Positions 8,809-18,751 of a stretch of DNA of 64,000 nucleotides are shown in pieces. Under the pieces are notes generated by a model. The model had not been told where the DNA came from. It searched no databases and saw only the letters and a program-made list of their open reading frames with translations. The translations under genes were made by a program, and so were the position numbers. Origin of the DNA: Homoserinibacter sp. GY 40078. Its GTDB lineage: Bacteria > Actinomycetota > Actinomycetes > Actinomycetales > Microbacteriaceae. How positions within the stretch are numbered: the first letter of the stretch is position 1; every line of letters starts with the position of its first letter. The stretch covers positions 248,001 to 312,000 of the forward strand of contig NZ_VRTZ01000002.1 in NCBI RefSeq assembly GCF_008017545.1. Direction: 5' to 3'.

Positions 8809-9591
8809 ATGGACCTCACCACCAGCATCCCGACCTCCGGTGCTCCCGCTCCGAGCCTCGTCGCCCGTGTCGAGGCGCTCACCAAGAGCTACGGCGCACA
8901 CGGCGCGCGGGTCGACGCCCTGCGGGAGGTGACCCTCGGCATCCGGCGGGGCGAGTTCACCGCAGTCATGGGGCCGTCGGGCTCCGGCAAATCGACACTC
9001 ATGCACATCATGGCCGGGCTCGACTCGCCCACCTCCGGCCGGGTCTGGTTGGGCGACACCGAGATCAGCGGGCTCGACGACGAGAAGCTCACGCTGCTGC
9101 GTCGTCGCCGCGTCGGCTTCGTGTTCCAGTCGTTCAACCTCGTGCCCACACTCGACATCGAGGGCAACCTTCTGTTGCCCTTCGAGCTCGACGGGCGTTC
9201 CCCGAGCGCGCGCGAGCTCGAGTGGATCGACGAGCTCGAGTCGACGCTCGGCCTCGATCAGCGTCTTACTCATCGGCCCCACGAGCTCTCTGGAGGCCAG
9301 CAGCAGCGCGTCGCGATCGCGCGGGCGCTCGTGACTCGCCCCGAGCTGGTGTTCGCCGACGAGCCGACCGGCAACCTCGACTCCCGCTCGGGTCGCGAGG
9401 TGCTGCGAGTGTTGCAGGCGGCGACCCGCGACTACGGCCAGTCGATCGCGATGGTGACGCACGATCCGGTCGCGGCGAGCCACGCGGACCGTGTGCTCTT
9501 CCTCGCGGACGGTCGTCTCGTCGACGATCGGGCGCGTATGGATGCCGCCGAGATCGCCCAGTACATGCTCGCGATGGAGGGGGTCGCCTGA
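8809..9591 (+). CDS. ABC transporter ATP-binding protein, MacB/LolD type
   Basis: This 260-residue protein has Walker [10 protein letters not shown], signature LSGGQQQR, and Walker [11 protein letters not shown] followed by the switch His in VTHDP. The family drives FtsX-like permeases that export peptides, antibiotics or lipoproteins by mechanotransmission. The ATG was chosen because TAGCGT (8796-8801) ends 7 nt upstream; a longer in-frame version from 8746 is possible but unsupported. The stop overlaps the permease start (TGATG). Confidence 0.93.
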   Translation: MDLTTSIPTSGAPAPSLVARVEALTKSYGAHGARVDALREVTLGIRRGEFTAVMGPSGSGKSTLMHIMAGLDSPTSGRVWLGDTEISGLDDEKLTLLRRRRVGFVFQSFNLVPTLDIEGNLLLPFELDGRSPSARELEWIDELESTLGLDQRLTHRPHELSGGQQQRVAIARALVTRPELVFADEPTGNLDSRSGREVLRVLQAATRDYGQSIAMVTHDPVAASHADRVLFLADGRLVDDRARMDAAEIAQYMLAMEGVA

Positions 9592-11000
9592 TGGCCGTCT
9601 CGACCTCGACGGGCCTGCGCGAGCACGCCTCGTCGATTCTCGTCGCGGGGCTCTCGTCGGCTTTCGGTGTGAGCCTGCTGCAGGTCACCAACGTGTTGGC
9701 GGATGCTCTCCGCAACGATCCGCTCGCGTCCTCGAGCGACACGGTGCTCTTCGTGTTGCAGATCATCGCCCTCGTCTTCATCGTGATCGCGGTCTACGTC
9801 GGCTCGATCGTCACGGCGAACACGTTCGCGACGATCGTCTCCGGGCGGTCGCGACTCATCGCGCTCCTGCGTCTCATCGGGTCGAGCGCCCGCGCTCAGC
9901 GTCGCGCGGTCGCCCGCGAAGGGCTCGTCGTGGGCCTCATCGGCTCGGCGGCCGGGGCGATCGTCGGGACGGCACTCGCCCTCGGGCTCGAACGGATCGC
10001 GGTCGCGATCGGGTGGCTGCCGGACATCCCGCACGCCTGGTTCGCTCCGATCCTGCTCGCTCCGATCCTCGGCATCGTCCTGACGACGTGGCTGGCCTCC
10101 TGGGTGGGGTCGCGCCGCGTGCTGACCGTCACGCCCCTCGAAGCCATCGGCGGATCGCAGCCGTCGTCGACCGAGGAACTGCGCGCGCGTCCCGCCCGCA
10201 CCGCGATGGCGATCGTCCTCTCCGTCGGCGGTCTGGGGCTGCTGGTGCTCGCCGTGTTCGTGGGTCTCGTGAGCCCGATCGCGGTGCTCATCGGGGTGGC
10301 CGGCGGGGTCGTCTCGTTCACGGGCGTGATCCTCGGTGCGCACCTCTTCATGCCCGCTGCACTGCGGCTCGTCGGGAGGGCGCTCGGACGCACCCCCACG
10401 GCGCGCCTGGCGGCGGCGAACGCCGTTCGGTACCCCGAGCGCGCGACGCGGACCACGATCGGGGTCGTGATCGGGGTGACCCTCATCACGATGTTCGGTG
10501 TCGCCGTCGCGAGCTTCCGCCAGATCATCGCGGAGGCTCAACGCGGGCAGCCCGAGGTCTCCCAGGCCGCCGACCAGATACTCGACGCGGTCACGGCGGT
10601 GTTCTCCACGCTCATCGGAGTGAGTGCGGTGATCGCCGCGGTGGGCCTCGTCAACTCGCTCTCTTTGAACGTGCTGCAGCGCACCCGCGAGCTCGGGTTG
10701 CTTCGTGCGCTGGGGTTCTCGCGGGCGCAGCTGAGGCGCATGATCCTCGCCGAGGCGACGCAGTTGACGGTCACATCAGTCGTCGTCGGACTCGTGCTCG
10801 GCTCGTTCTACGGCTGGGTCGGCGCGCAGTCGTTGCTCGGATCGGCGAACGGGGTGCCGGGGATCGTGCTTCCGGGCATTCCATGGGCGCTGCTCGGAGC
10901 GATCCTCGTGGCGGCCGCCGCGCTCACCTTGATCGCCACGGTCGCACCCTCGCGCCGGGCGACGCGAGTGACCCCGGTCACGGCGCTCGCCGTCGACTAG
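9591..11000 (+). CDS. ABC transporter permease, FtsX-like
   Basis: This 469-residue permease has around ten hydrophobic segments. It contains two FtsX-like modules (about residues 20-180 and 310-469) without a large extracellular MacB domain, so it looks like a duplicated four-helix FtsX unit. VLQRTRELGLLRALGFSRAQ is the typical cytoplasmic coupling motif of the family. It is co-transcribed with the ATPase. Together with the upstream two-component system it forms a sensing-and-export module; the substrate cannot be told from sequence. Confidence 0.88.
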   Translation: MAVSTSTGLREHASSILVAGLSSAFGVSLLQVTNVLADALRNDPLASSSDTVLFVLQIIALVFIVIAVYVGSIVTANTFATIVSGRSRLIALLRLIGSSARAQRRAVAREGLVVGLIGSAAGAIVGTALALGLERIAVAIGWLPDIPHAWFAPILLAPILGIVLTTWLASWVGSRRVLTVTPLEAIGGSQPSSTEELRARPARTAMAIVLSVGGLGLLVLAVFVGLVSPIAVLIGVAGGVVSFTGVILGAHLFMPAALRLVGRALGRTPTARLAAANAVRYPERATRTTIGVVIGVTLITMFGVAVASFRQIIAEAQRGQPEVSQAADQILDAVTAVFSTLIGVSAVIAAVGLVNSLSLNVLQRTRELGLLRALGFSRAQLRRMILAEATQLTVTSVVVGLVLGSFYGWVGAQSLLGSANGVPGIVLPGIPWALLGAILVAAAALTLIATVAPSRRATRVTPVTALAVD

Positions 11001-11022
11001 GCGCTGCGGGCGGCGGCGCGAG

Positions 11023-11994
11023 TCAGGACATCGACATGAGGTCCGACCGCGCCGTCGTGCCGTCCCAGGTGGAGAGGAAGCAGCCGAAGGGATACAGGCC
11101 TTCGTCCACCGCTCCGCTCTCTGCGGTGTCCCAGTCGCCTCCCACGAACCAGCCGGACCACGCGTAGTACAGATCCTCGTTCCAATCTCCGTACACCGTT
11201 CGGATCATCGCATCGCACAGGGAGTCGGATCCGGAAAGGGTCTCGGCATCGTACGTGTCCGGATCCCGAATGAAGTCCTCGCCGAGGGCGAGCGCCGAGA
11301 ACATCAACATGCTCTGATCCGTGTGCGGCTGGCTGCACTCCACGGCGAAGAGGTTGTAGTCGTCGTCGACCTGGTAGCAGTCGCGGGCACGGTTGGGGAA
11401 TGCGGGGTCGAGCAGGTCGGAGAGCTGCTGGCCCGAGGTGTAGGCGATCGGGTCGTACCAGCGGACCAGGCACCGGATGCGGTGGTCGCCAACCACGAAC
11501 GCCTCGCGCGGAGCGAGGGCGGCCCGGAGCTCGTAGGCGCCGCCGGGCAGAAGATCGAGTTCTTCTGCGCTCTTCCCTCCCGCCTCGATGTCGGTCCAGC
11601 CGATCACTTCGCGGAACGACTGACCGCACGCACGCTCGCCCCAGTGGTCGAAGTCCAGAACCTCGGTGTAGGTCACGCGGGCGTTCGAGAGCTTCTTCCA
11701 TGCGCCCTCCTCGTCGGACTCCGCGATCAGGGCATCCATATTCGACCACTCGACGAGGCCGACCAGGTCGGCGTGGTGGCGCGTGGCGCAGGTCACGAGC
11801 TGGGAGGAGTCGGCGACCGCACCCATCACGTCGTCCAGGCAGTCACCGACCTTCAGCTCGCCCTCCGGATCGACGGTTTCGATGGGCGGCGGATTGAGCA
11901 GATCGCCGGGGGACGGCAGCACGCCGCATGCCGACAACAGTGACATAGTCGTGAGGGCGAGCATCGCCCCCGCGACCCGTATGGTGGTGCGCAT
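11023..11994 (-). CDS. septum-formation family lipoprotein
   Basis: This 323-residue protein begins with a lipoprotein signal (lipobox LSAC, residues about 20-23). Two repeats follow with the Septum_form pattern of Cys, Cys and His: VGDCLDD...LVTCATRHHADLVG, and RDCYQVDD...FAVECSQPHTD. Further paired Cys suggest disulfides outside the membrane. AGAGGA lies before the ATG on the minus strand. The gene is convergent with the ABC permease. The family name comes from a cell-division link in actinobacteria; the molecular role is unknown. Confidence 0.75.
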   Translation of the reverse strand: MRTTIRVAGAMLALTTMSLLSACGVLPSPGDLLNPPPIETVDPEGELKVGDCLDDVMGAVADSSQLVTCATRHHADLVGLVEWSNMDALIAESDEEGAWKKLSNARVTYTEVLDFDHWGERACGQSFREVIGWTDIEAGGKSAEELDLLPGGAYELRAALAPREAFVVGDHRIRCLVRWYDPIAYTSGQQLSDLLDPAFPNRARDCYQVDDDYNLFAVECSQPHTDQSMLMFSALALGEDFIRDPDTYDAETLSGSDSLCDAMIRTVYGDWNEDLYYAWSGWFVGGDWDTAESGAVDEGLYPFGCFLSTWDGTTARSDLMSMS

Positions 11995-12079
11995 TCTTCG
12001 GGTCCTCTCTGCGCCGGGTCGCCACAGGTTACTCCATGAGTTGTCGTCATGATCGACTTCAGCCGCCTAGGGTGGCCCA

Positions 12080-12436
12080 ATGGATCGCAGCACGTGGATC
12101 GAGCATCGCCGTGGCGACGGCGAACTCGTCGGGTGGTTCCGGCCGAGCGGCGATGGATACGTCGTGGTCGACCTCCTCGGGCGCGACGTGAGCGGTGAGC
12201 TGAGTTGGCTCGAGGCCGAAGAGACGCTCGATGCCCTCGGGATCGGCTACCTCGCGGACCCGTACCTGCTCGACCGCGAAGGCGAGGAGCCTCTCCGGGT
12301 GCGGATCGTGGAGGTCTCGACGCAGCGCATCGTGCTCAAGCTCGACGATTTCGGCGCGATCGGCGGTCCGCGGTACAGCTACGAGCTGCCCTGGCCGATG
12401 CCTTCTGAGTTGCGCCCTCTGGTCCGCGGAACGTAG
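12080..12436 (+). CDS. hypothetical protein, 118 residues
   Basis: A soluble, acidic protein starting MDRSTWIEHRRGDGELVGWF, with no signal peptide or membrane segment. TAGGGT (12068-12073) ends 6 nt before the ATG, so it is probably leaderless and expressed. The pattern of alternating beta-strand-like stretches (GYVVVDLLG, LRVRIVEVS, IVLKLDDFG) suggests a small beta-rich fold. I recognise no family. It stands just upstream of prfB in the same direction. Confidence 0.65.
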   Translation: MDRSTWIEHRRGDGELVGWFRPSGDGYVVVDLLGRDVSGELSWLEAEETLDALGIGYLADPYLLDREGEEPLRVRIVEVSTQRIVLKLDDFGAIGGPRYSYELPWPMPSELRPLVRGT

Positions 12437-12497
12437 AGCAGCAGATCCGCGACGGGCGCCACGCTATCGACCGTCCGATCGTTAGGCTGTACAGGCC

Positions 12498-13604
12498 ATG
12501 CTCGATGAACTCCCCGCCCAGGTTGCGGCCCTCCGCAGCACCTTCTCCGACATCCGCGCCGTCGTGGGGGTGGAGCGGCTCCAGGACGAGATCGCCGATC
12601 TCTCCGAGAAGGCGGGCGCTCCCGATCTGTGGGACGACCCCGAGTCGGCCCAGAAGGTCACCAGCACTCTCAGCCACCGGCAGTCCGAGCTCGCTCGCAT
12701 CACGGCGCTCGAGCGTCGCATCGACGACCTCGAGGTGCTGATCGACCTGGCCCGCGAAGCCGATGACGCGGATGCCGCGGCGGAGGCCGAGCAGGAGTTC
12801 GGCTCGCTGCAATCGGCGGTCGGCGACCTCGAGGTGCAGACCCTCCTCGATGGCGAGTACGACTCCCGCGCCGCCGTGGTCACGATCCGTTCCGGTGCGG
12901 GCGGTGACGACGCCACCGACTTCGCCGAGATGCTGCTGCGCATGTACTTGCGCTGGGCGGAACGGCACGGCTACCCGGTCAAGGTGATGGACACCTCGTA
13001 CGCGGAGGGCGCCGGCATCAAGTCGGCCACCTTCGAGGTCGATGCACCGTACGCCTACGGCACGCTCTCGGTCGAAGCCGGCACCCACCGCCTCGCGCGG
13101 ATCAGCCCGTTCGGTTCGGCCGACAAGCGGCAGACCTCGTTCGCGGCGGTCGAAGTGATCCCGCTCATGGAGGAGGCGACCGAGGTCGACATCCCCGAGG
13201 GCGACATCCGGGTCGACGTCTTCCGCTCGTCGGGTCCCGGTGGGCAGTCCGTCAACACGACCGACTCGGCCGTGCGGATCACGCACCTCCCCACCGGCAT
13301 CGTCGTGTCGATGCAGAACGAGAAGAGCCAGATCCAGAACCGTGCCGCGGCGCTGCGGGTGCTTCAGACGCGTCTGCTGCTGCTCAAGCGCGAGGAGGAG
13401 GCGGCGAAGAAGAAGGAGCTGGCAGGCGTCATCACGGCGAGCTGGGGCGACCAGATCCGCTCCTACTTCCTCTACGGTCAGCAGCTTGTGAAGGACCTCC
13501 GGACGGGCTACGAGATGTCGCAGCCGGATGCAGTGTTCGACGGCGACCTCGACGGCCTGATCGCCGCGGGCATCCGCTGGCGCAAGTCTTCTCCCGTCGA
13601 CTGA
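12498..13604 (+). CDS. prfB: peptide chain release factor 2
   Basis: This 368-residue protein has the catalytic GGQ loop ([18 protein letters not shown]) and SPF ([15 protein letters not shown]), the tripeptide that reads UGA/UAA. It terminates translation at those codons. The frame is open from ATG through the region where many bacteria carry an in-frame UGA and +1 frameshift, so that autoregulation is absent here. TAGGCT (12483-12488) lies 9 nt before the ATG. It heads the conserved prfB-ftsE-ftsX-smpB-ssrA cluster. Confidence 0.97.
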   Translation: MLDELPAQVAALRSTFSDIRAVVGVERLQDEIADLSEKAGAPDLWDDPESAQKVTSTLSHRQSELARITALERRIDDLEVLIDLAREADDADAAAEAEQEFGSLQSAVGDLEVQTLLDGEYDSRAAVVTIRSGAGGDDATDFAEMLLRMYLRWAERHGYPVKVMDTSYAEGAGIKSATFEVDAPYAYGTLSVEAGTHRLARISPFGSADKRQTSFAAVEVIPLMEEATEVDIPEGDIRVDVFRSSGPGGQSVNTTDSAVRITHLPTGIVVSMQNEKSQIQNRAAALRVLQTRLLLLKREEEAAKKKELAGVITASWGDQIRSYFLYGQQLVKDLRTGYEMSQPDAVFDGDLDGLIAAGIRWRKSSPVD

Positions 13605-13685
13605 ACCGCGCCTCCTCCGACGGGTGTCAACCGGGGGAGTGTCGTAACCGGGCTCTCGTCGCGGGGTGCTTAGGCTCGAATGGCC

Positions 13686-14684
13686 ATGATCCGATTCGAC
13701 CAGGTCACCAAGACCTATTCCGGCACGACGCGCCCCGCCCTCGACGGCGTGAGCCTCGAGGTACTGAAGGGCGAGTTCGTCTTCCTCGTCGGAGCCTCGG
13801 GCTCAGGCAAGTCGAGCTTCCTGCGGCTGATCCTCAAGGAGGAGCGCCCCTCGAAGGGACGCATCCATGTGCTCGGGCACGACCTCACCACCTTGGCCAA
13901 CCGCAAGGTGCCGTACTTCCGGCGCAGCCTCGGCGTGGTGTTCCAGGACTTCCGACTGCTTCCCGGCAAGAACGTCTTCGACAACGTCGCCTTCACCCTG
14001 CAGGTGATCGGAAAGTCGAAGGGGTTCATCCAGGAGGCGGTGCCCGACGTCCTGAAGATGGTGGGTCTCGCAGGCAAGGCGCAGCGCCTGCCGCACGAGC
14101 TCTCCGGCGGTGAGCAGCAGCGCGTGGCGATCGCCCGTGCGATCGTCAACAAGCCGGCCATCCTTCTCGCCGACGAGCCGACCGGAAACCTCGACCCCGC
14201 GACGAGCGCCGGGATCATGACCCTGCTCTCCACGATCAACGCCAACGGCACGACCGTGCTCATGGCGACCCACGACTCGGGCATCGTCGACACGATGAAG
14301 CGGCGCGTCATCGAGCTCGTCTCGGGCCAGATCGTGCGCGACGAGCGCGCCGGCGGATACCAGACCCAGGCGCTTCCCATTCAGGACATGTCGGCGGCGA
14401 TGGAGCGGGAGCAGCTCGCGTTCTCCGGTCCGCCCGCTCCGGACTCCTTGCGCACGCAGGTGCCGCCGCCCGGTTCGAGGTTCGCGCCCCAGCCTTCGGC
14501 GGCTCCCGCTCCTTCGCAGGCCTCGCCCGCGCCGCAGCCTGCAGCCGCGCCCGAACGGCGGCAGAGCTCCGCGCCCGCGACGCCCGTGAGCCCCATGTCC
14601 CCGCCGTCCCCTGCGTCCGTGCCCCCGACGACCTCGTCGTCTCCGTCGGCGCCTCCGCCGCTCGTCGAACCCGGGAGCCGATGA
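13686..14684 (+). CDS. ftsE: cell division ATP-binding protein FtsE with long C-terminal tail
   Basis: The first 225 residues are a standard FtsE: Walker [10 protein letters not shown], signature LSGGEQQR, Walker [12 protein letters not shown]. With FtsX it couples ATP hydrolysis to activation of cell-wall hydrolases at the division site. A tail of about 105 residues rich in Pro, Ala and Ser follows, which is long for the family and probably disordered. An ATG at 13680 is in frame, but the TAGGCT box (13671-13676) is only 3 nt away from it, so the ATG at 13686 ([11 protein letters not shown]) is preferred. It overlaps ftsX by 4 nt. Confidence 0.93.
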   Translation: MIRFDQVTKTYSGTTRPALDGVSLEVLKGEFVFLVGASGSGKSSFLRLILKEERPSKGRIHVLGHDLTTLANRKVPYFRRSLGVVFQDFRLLPGKNVFDNVAFTLQVIGKSKGFIQEAVPDVLKMVGLAGKAQRLPHELSGGEQQRVAIARAIVNKPAILLADEPTGNLDPATSAGIMTLLSTINANGTTVLMATHDSGIVDTMKRRVIELVSGQIVRDERAGGYQTQALPIQDMSAAMEREQLAFSGPPAPDSLRTQVPPPGSRFAPQPSAAPAPSQASPAPQPAAAPERRQSSAPATPVSPMSPPSPASVPPTTSSSPSAPPPLVEPGSR

Positions 14685-15592
14685 TGCGCCTCGGACTCAT
14701 CCTGTCGGAGGTCGGTCAGGGCTTCCGCCGCAATCTCTCGATGGTCGTCTCCGTCATCCTCGTGACGTTCATCTCGCTCACGTTCTTCGGTGCCGCGGTG
14801 CTGCTCCAGCTGCAGATCGGCCAGATGAAGGGCTACTGGTACGACCGGGCCGAGGTCACGGTCTACATGTGCTCGGCGATCGTGCCCACCTGCGACGGCG
14901 CGGATGCCACCGAGGAGCAGATCGACGCCGTGAAGGCGCAGCTCGAGGGTGACACCCTCGCCGACTTCGTCGACGCGGTCAACTACGAGACCGCGGAGGA
15001 CGCCTTCGCGCGGTTCCAAGAGGAGTTCGAGGGCACCACAGTGGCCGAGCTCGCCACGATCGACTCGTTCGGCCCCGACTTCCAGGTGAGGCTCGTGAAC
15101 CCCGAGGAGTCGGGCGTCATCATCGACAGCGTGAGCGGGATGCCCGGCGTCGACGAAGTGCGCGACCAGCGGGCGTTGCTCCAGCCGATCTTCGATGTCA
15201 TGAATGCCGCGAGCTACACGGCGGTCGGCATCGCTGCGCTCATGCTCGTGGCGGCTGTGCTGCTCATCTCGACCACCATCCGCCTTTCGGCGTTCTCGCG
15301 CCGACGGGAGCTCGCCATCATGCGTCTGGTCGGTGCGTCGAACCGCTTCATCGAGACGCCGTTCATCCTCGAGGGGATCGTCGCCTCGTTCATCGGGTCG
15401 CTTCTGGCGTCCGGTGCCGTCATCGTGATCGTGCACTTCTTCGTGCAGGGATATCTGACTGAGATGTTCACGACGTATTCGTTCATCGGATTGCAGGATG
15501 CGCTTCTCGTGGCTCCGATTCTGATCGGGGTGGGTGCGCTTCTCGCAGCGTTGTCGGCGAGTGTCGCGATCCGGCGATACCTCAAGGCGTAA
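14681..15592 (+). CDS. ftsX: cell division permease FtsX
   Basis: This 303-residue protein has an N-terminal membrane helix (about 20-45) and an extracellular domain (about 50-165) with two Cys ([11 protein letters not shown]), then three C-terminal helices and the coupling segment [16 protein letters not shown]. FtsX transmits FtsE activity to peptidoglycan hydrolases outside the cell. Length and topology are typical. It follows ftsE with ATGA overlap. Confidence 0.95.
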   Translation: MMRLGLILSEVGQGFRRNLSMVVSVILVTFISLTFFGAAVLLQLQIGQMKGYWYDRAEVTVYMCSAIVPTCDGADATEEQIDAVKAQLEGDTLADFVDAVNYETAEDAFARFQEEFEGTTVAELATIDSFGPDFQVRLVNPEESGVIIDSVSGMPGVDEVRDQRALLQPIFDVMNAASYTAVGIAALMLVAAVLLISTTIRLSAFSRRRELAIMRLVGASNRFIETPFILEGIVASFIGSLLASGAVIVIVHFFVQGYLTEMFTTYSFIGLQDALLVAPILIGVGALLAALSASVAIRRYLKA

Positions 15593-15676
15593 CGCCCTGC
15601 ACCGCGTTCGTCGCATAGACTGAACGGCTGCCCGTGATCCGCGGGCCGTTTCATCGAGCGTGCAGGGAGGTGCGCC

Positions 15677-16153
15677 ATGCCCCGCGAGAAGGGCGAGAAG
15701 GTCGTCGCGACGAACCGCAAGGCGCGCCACGACTACACGATCGAGGACACCTACGAGGCCGGCATCGTGCTGTCGGGCACCGAGGTGAAGTCGCTGCGGC
15801 AGGGGCGGGCGTCGCTCGTCGACGGCTACGCCTTCATCGATGGCGGCGAGATGTGGCTCGACGCGGTGCACATCCCGGAGTACACCGAGGGCACGTGGAC
15901 CAATCACGCTCCTCGACGCAAGCGGAAGCTGCTGCTGCACAAGGCGCAGATCATCAAGATCAGCCACCGCACGAAGGACGGCGGGTACACGCTCGTGCCG
16001 CTGTCGATCTACTTCAAGGACGGCAAGGCGAAGGTCGAGCTCGCGGTCGCGAAGGGCAAGCGCGACTACGACAAGCGTCAGGCGCTGCGTGAACGTCAGG
16101 ACAAGCGCGAGGCCGAGCGCGCGATGTCCACTCGCCGCCACCTGGGGGAGTAG
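15677..16153 (+). CDS. smpB: SsrA-binding protein SmpB
   Basis: This 158-residue protein has the SmpB core [20 protein letters not shown] and [14 protein letters not shown], plus a basic C-terminal tail with [20 protein letters not shown]. SmpB carries tmRNA into stalled ribosomes for trans-translation. GGGAGG (15665-15670) precedes the ATG. A TAGACT box at 15616-15621 and a small hairpin (AACGGC 15623-15628 with GCCGTT 15645-15650) suggest its own promoter and 5' leader. The tmRNA gene lies 800 bp downstream. Confidence 0.97.
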   Translation: MPREKGEKVVATNRKARHDYTIEDTYEAGIVLSGTEVKSLRQGRASLVDGYAFIDGGEMWLDAVHIPEYTEGTWTNHAPRRKRKLLLHKAQIIKISHRTKDGGYTLVPLSIYFKDGKAKVELAVAKGKRDYDKRQALRERQDKREAERAMSTRRHLGE

Positions 16154-16154
16154 C

Positions 16155-16835
16155 TCAGCTCGCCTCGAAGCGGGCGTCGACGCTGACGGAGACCTCGATG
16201 TCCTCCGGTGTGAAGTCGAGGACGCGGTCGCCGCCGCCGCTGCCCGTGCTGGCCGCGGCGCGCATCGTCGCCGGCGAGGTGGTGTCCGCGGTGCTCCGCA
16301 CGCCCAGCATGCCGGGGTCGGAGATCGCGACCGCCCGTACGTCGCTCGCGCCGATCGCCTGCGCGAACACACGCGCCTTGTCGGCGGCGCCCTTCACGGC
16401 GCGGGAGCGTACCTCGGTGGTGACGGACGTGCGCCGCGCCTGGGTGAGCGCCCACTCGATGCCGCTCACCTGCACGCCCGGGACTGTCGCCGCCTCCGTC
16501 AGCCATTCTGCGAGGGCATCGAAATCCTTGAACTTCACCGACACGGCGATGGAGGCATGGTGCACGGGCGCGAGCTGCTTGCCCTCGGTGTTCCACGGGC
16601 GTTGCGCCCACACCCGGATGCGATCCGATGACCACCAGGTGACGGGACCGTCCTGCGGGTCGTGGAGCGGTGCGATGGACGACGTGACGGTCTGCACGGC
16701 GGCCGTCACCGAGCTCAACACGCTCGATCGCTCCGGCCCGTCGAACCCGACCACGATGCTGACTGTGGCACGCTCGGCGGGGATCCACGCGGTGAAGTGA
16801 CCCTGGACGGTGATCTCGGTGCTCACCGGCCCCAT
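16155..16835 (-). CDS. SIMPL domain (DUF541) protein
   Basis: This 226-residue protein has the SIMPL fold signature: EITVQGHFTAWIPAERATVS near the N-terminus, the internal AVKGAADKARVFAQAIGAS, and the C-terminal DFTPEDIEVSVSVDARFEAS. No signal peptide is evident, so this copy seems cytoplasmic, although many SIMPL proteins are periplasmic. Family function is unsettled. The stop lies 1 nt from the smpB stop on the other strand. It interrupts the smpB-ssrA pair. Confidence 0.8.
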   Translation of the reverse strand: MGPVSTEITVQGHFTAWIPAERATVSIVVGFDGPERSSVLSSVTAAVQTVTSSIAPLHDPQDGPVTWWSSDRIRVWAQRPWNTEGKQLAPVHHASIAVSVKFKDFDALAEWLTEAATVPGVQVSGIEWALTQARRTSVTTEVRSRAVKGAADKARVFAQAIGASDVRAVAISDPGMLGVRSTADTTSPATMRAAASTGSGGGDRVLDFTPEDIEVSVSVDARFEAS

Positions 16836-16860
16836 CCTGCCAGCGCTCGCCGGTCTCGGC

Positions 16861-16866
16861 TAGGAT
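16861..16866 (+). promoter_or_regulatory. candidate -10 box for pre-tmRNA
   Basis: TAGGAT matches the TANNNT boxes seen before many genes in this window. No coding start follows at the usual distance. A transcript starting near 16873 would carry an 84-nt 5' leader that RNase P would remove to give the tmRNA end at 16957. No convincing -35 element was seen. Confidence 0.45.
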
Positions 16867-16956
16867 GGTGGATCACGCCTTCGGGCGCTCTTTGAAACTC
16901 CACAGCGCGTGATGACGGCCCACCTCTCACGGATCCGCGGATCCGGAGGTGACCAT

Positions 16957-17327
16957 GGGGATGATCGGTTTCGACATCGCCTGCGAAACTGCGAGAAGCG
17001 GGCCGAGGATGCAGGGTTATCTCGTTAACGATCTCTGCAAACCATAGGTGCCAACGTTAAGCGCACCGACCTCGCTCTCGCTGCCTAAGCGGAGTAGATA
17101 GGTCCGTCAGTCCGGACTCGTCCCCGATCCGGATCCTGGCGTCATCTAGGGGACTTGCTGCGCGGTTGGGTTCCAGGGCCGCGCGGGACTTTCACTGGGG
17201 CTGGGCTCGTCGACCTAGGTGTTCGTGACAAAGGTCGGAGCCGAGCAGAACGAATCCACGGACTGCGCCCGGAGAAGGCGCAGAATCACAGCGATGGACG
17301 GGGGTTCAATTCCCCCCATCTCCACCA
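16957..17327 (+). ncRNA. ssrA: tmRNA (transfer-messenger RNA)
   Basis: The acceptor stem GGGGATG (16957-16963) pairs with CATCTCC (17317-17323), followed by A and an encoded CCA (17325-17327). The T arm is GGGGG-TTCAATT-CCCCC (17300-17316). The tag frame runs from about 17050 to the TAA at 17086-17088 and encodes ANVKRTDLALAA, where the first Ala is the likely resume codon GCC. The LALAA end is the usual protease-recognised tail. tmRNA with SmpB rescues stalled ribosomes and tags the peptide for degradation. Length is 371 nt, normal for one-piece tmRNA. Confidence 0.96.
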
Positions 17328-17619
17328 TCGGCCGTCATCACGCGCTGCGGTCAGGCCAACGCGAATCGATCGCGCGCTGCGAGGCTCGGTCCGGGAACCG
17401 CTCGGAGTGCATTGCGCTCGCGCGTGTCCCCCGATTGCTCGGGCGGGGTGCAAATGGTCGGGGATGTCAACCGTGGAACGACTGCTCTGTCTGTGGTCCA
17501 TCCGGGTGAGCCCGAGGGACTGATACCAAGGAATGGGACGTCGACTCATCCGAGTCAGAGCGCCCACCACTCTCACTCGCCGGGCATGAGCCCGAATTCT
17601 CTGAAGGAGAACTCCACGC
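17328..17619 (+). other. 292-nt gap behind tmRNA
   Basis: I see no convincing gene here. GAAGGAG at 17603-17609 serves the next gene. No duplicate of the tmRNA 3' end was found here or in the following 2.5 kb, so there is no visible attachment-site scar. Confidence 0.5.
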
Positions 17620-18726
17620 ATGAAGCGCGCCCTGAAAGTCGGCATTGCCGCCGCCACTGCCGGGATCCTCACGATGGCGGTTGCTGCCCCGGCTCAGGCG
17701 GACCCGTGGGACGGTGACGACATCGACTACGGACTCGGAATCTGGGGTTTCTACGACGGTCGCATCGAGGACGTCTATCTGAAGACGAGCGGCGAGCCCG
17801 AGTACACCGACATCTGGGATGGAATGGGACAGGTCTTCATCGCAGCGGCCGACGCGGGGATCGACGATGAGCTGGTCGACTGCCCGTCTGACGAGGCCAC
17901 CGACGTCTCGATCGACGATGTCACGGGCGACTTTCTCTTGACCTGCACCTCGGAGGCGGGAGTGTTTGAGGACGCGGGCCTGACGGTGAAGCTCGAGGTG
18001 CGCATCTATGCAGACAGCGACCTCGTGCGTGTGTCGACCACGATCGAGAACACGACTGCCGAGCCCGTCGACATCGACGGCGTGGGTTTCTACACCGACT
18101 TCGGCACCTCGGGATCGCTGTGGGGTTATCAGGGTCAAGATGACGCGGTCCTTCCCGTTCCTGCGGACGAGACCGAAGAGTCGGGTGAGGCACTCGCGGC
18201 GGCCGGCGCGCGGTGGGCAGTTCACTACAACGACTATGACGCGCCTGGCGGGCTTGCATGGGGGAGCGCGGGCGCGTCGGCCCCGGCGTCGCTCGACTAT
18301 CTGGACGGTGACGAGTACCTCGCCGTGGTCAGCGGATTCACGGTGCCGGCGGGCGCGTCGCGCACCGTCGCATACTTCGCTCTCTGGAACCCGCAGCTGC
18401 TGATCGACCTCGGCTACACGAACGACCCAAGCGAGGTGCAGGAGACAGCCGCTGACGCCCTCGTCCCGTCGATGTCGGAGTTCGACACCTTCTCGGGTCG
18501 CCTGGCGACGGGCCTCAGCAACGTCGTGAACTGGAGCGTCGTCGCGGACGAGGAAGAGGAAGAGGAGCCTGCGGCCGCGCCGGCCGCAGAGTCGGAGGAC
18601 CCGGAGCTCGCCGACACGGGTGTGGACGATGTCGCGCTCGGCCTCGGAGCTGCCGCTCTGCTCGCGCTTCTCGGTTCCGCCGCGATCGTCGTGAGCCGCA
18701 CGCGTCAGCGTCGCGCGACGCGCTGA
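17620..18726 (+). CDS. secreted, sortase-anchored (LAXTG) surface protein
   Basis: This 368-residue protein has a signal peptide (residues 1-28, cleavage after AQA). A beta-rich acidic extracellular region of about 290 residues follows. The C-terminal cell-wall sorting signal consists of LADTG (about residue 330), a hydrophobic stretch (LGLGAAALLALLGSAAIVVS) and the basic tail RTRQRRATR. LAXTG is the motif of class E sortases in actinobacteria; no sortase lies in this window. The ectodomain matches no family I recognise. GAAGGAG sits 10 nt before the ATG. It is the first gene behind tmRNA. Confidence 0.8.
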   Translation: MKRALKVGIAAATAGILTMAVAAPAQADPWDGDDIDYGLGIWGFYDGRIEDVYLKTSGEPEYTDIWDGMGQVFIAAADAGIDDELVDCPSDEATDVSIDDVTGDFLLTCTSEAGVFEDAGLTVKLEVRIYADSDLVRVSTTIENTTAEPVDIDGVGFYTDFGTSGSLWGYQGQDDAVLPVPADETEESGEALAAAGARWAVHYNDYDAPGGLAWGSAGASAPASLDYLDGDEYLAVVSGFTVPAGASRTVAYFALWNPQLLIDLGYTNDPSEVQETAADALVPSMSEFDTFSGRLATGLSNVVNWSVVADEEEEEEPAAAPAAESEDPELADTGVDDVALGLGAAALLALLGSAAIVVSRTRQRRATR

Positions 18727-18751
18727 TCGTCTGGCGGGCTTCCGCCATCAT

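Noticed and set aside
12498-12600. Programmed +1 frameshift in prfB
   Set aside because: The frame is open from ATG through the usual frameshift position, with no in-frame TGA.
17155-17523. Open frames over the 3' half of tmRNA
   Set aside because: The region folds as the tmRNA T arm and acceptor stem with encoded CCA, so the frames are coincidental.
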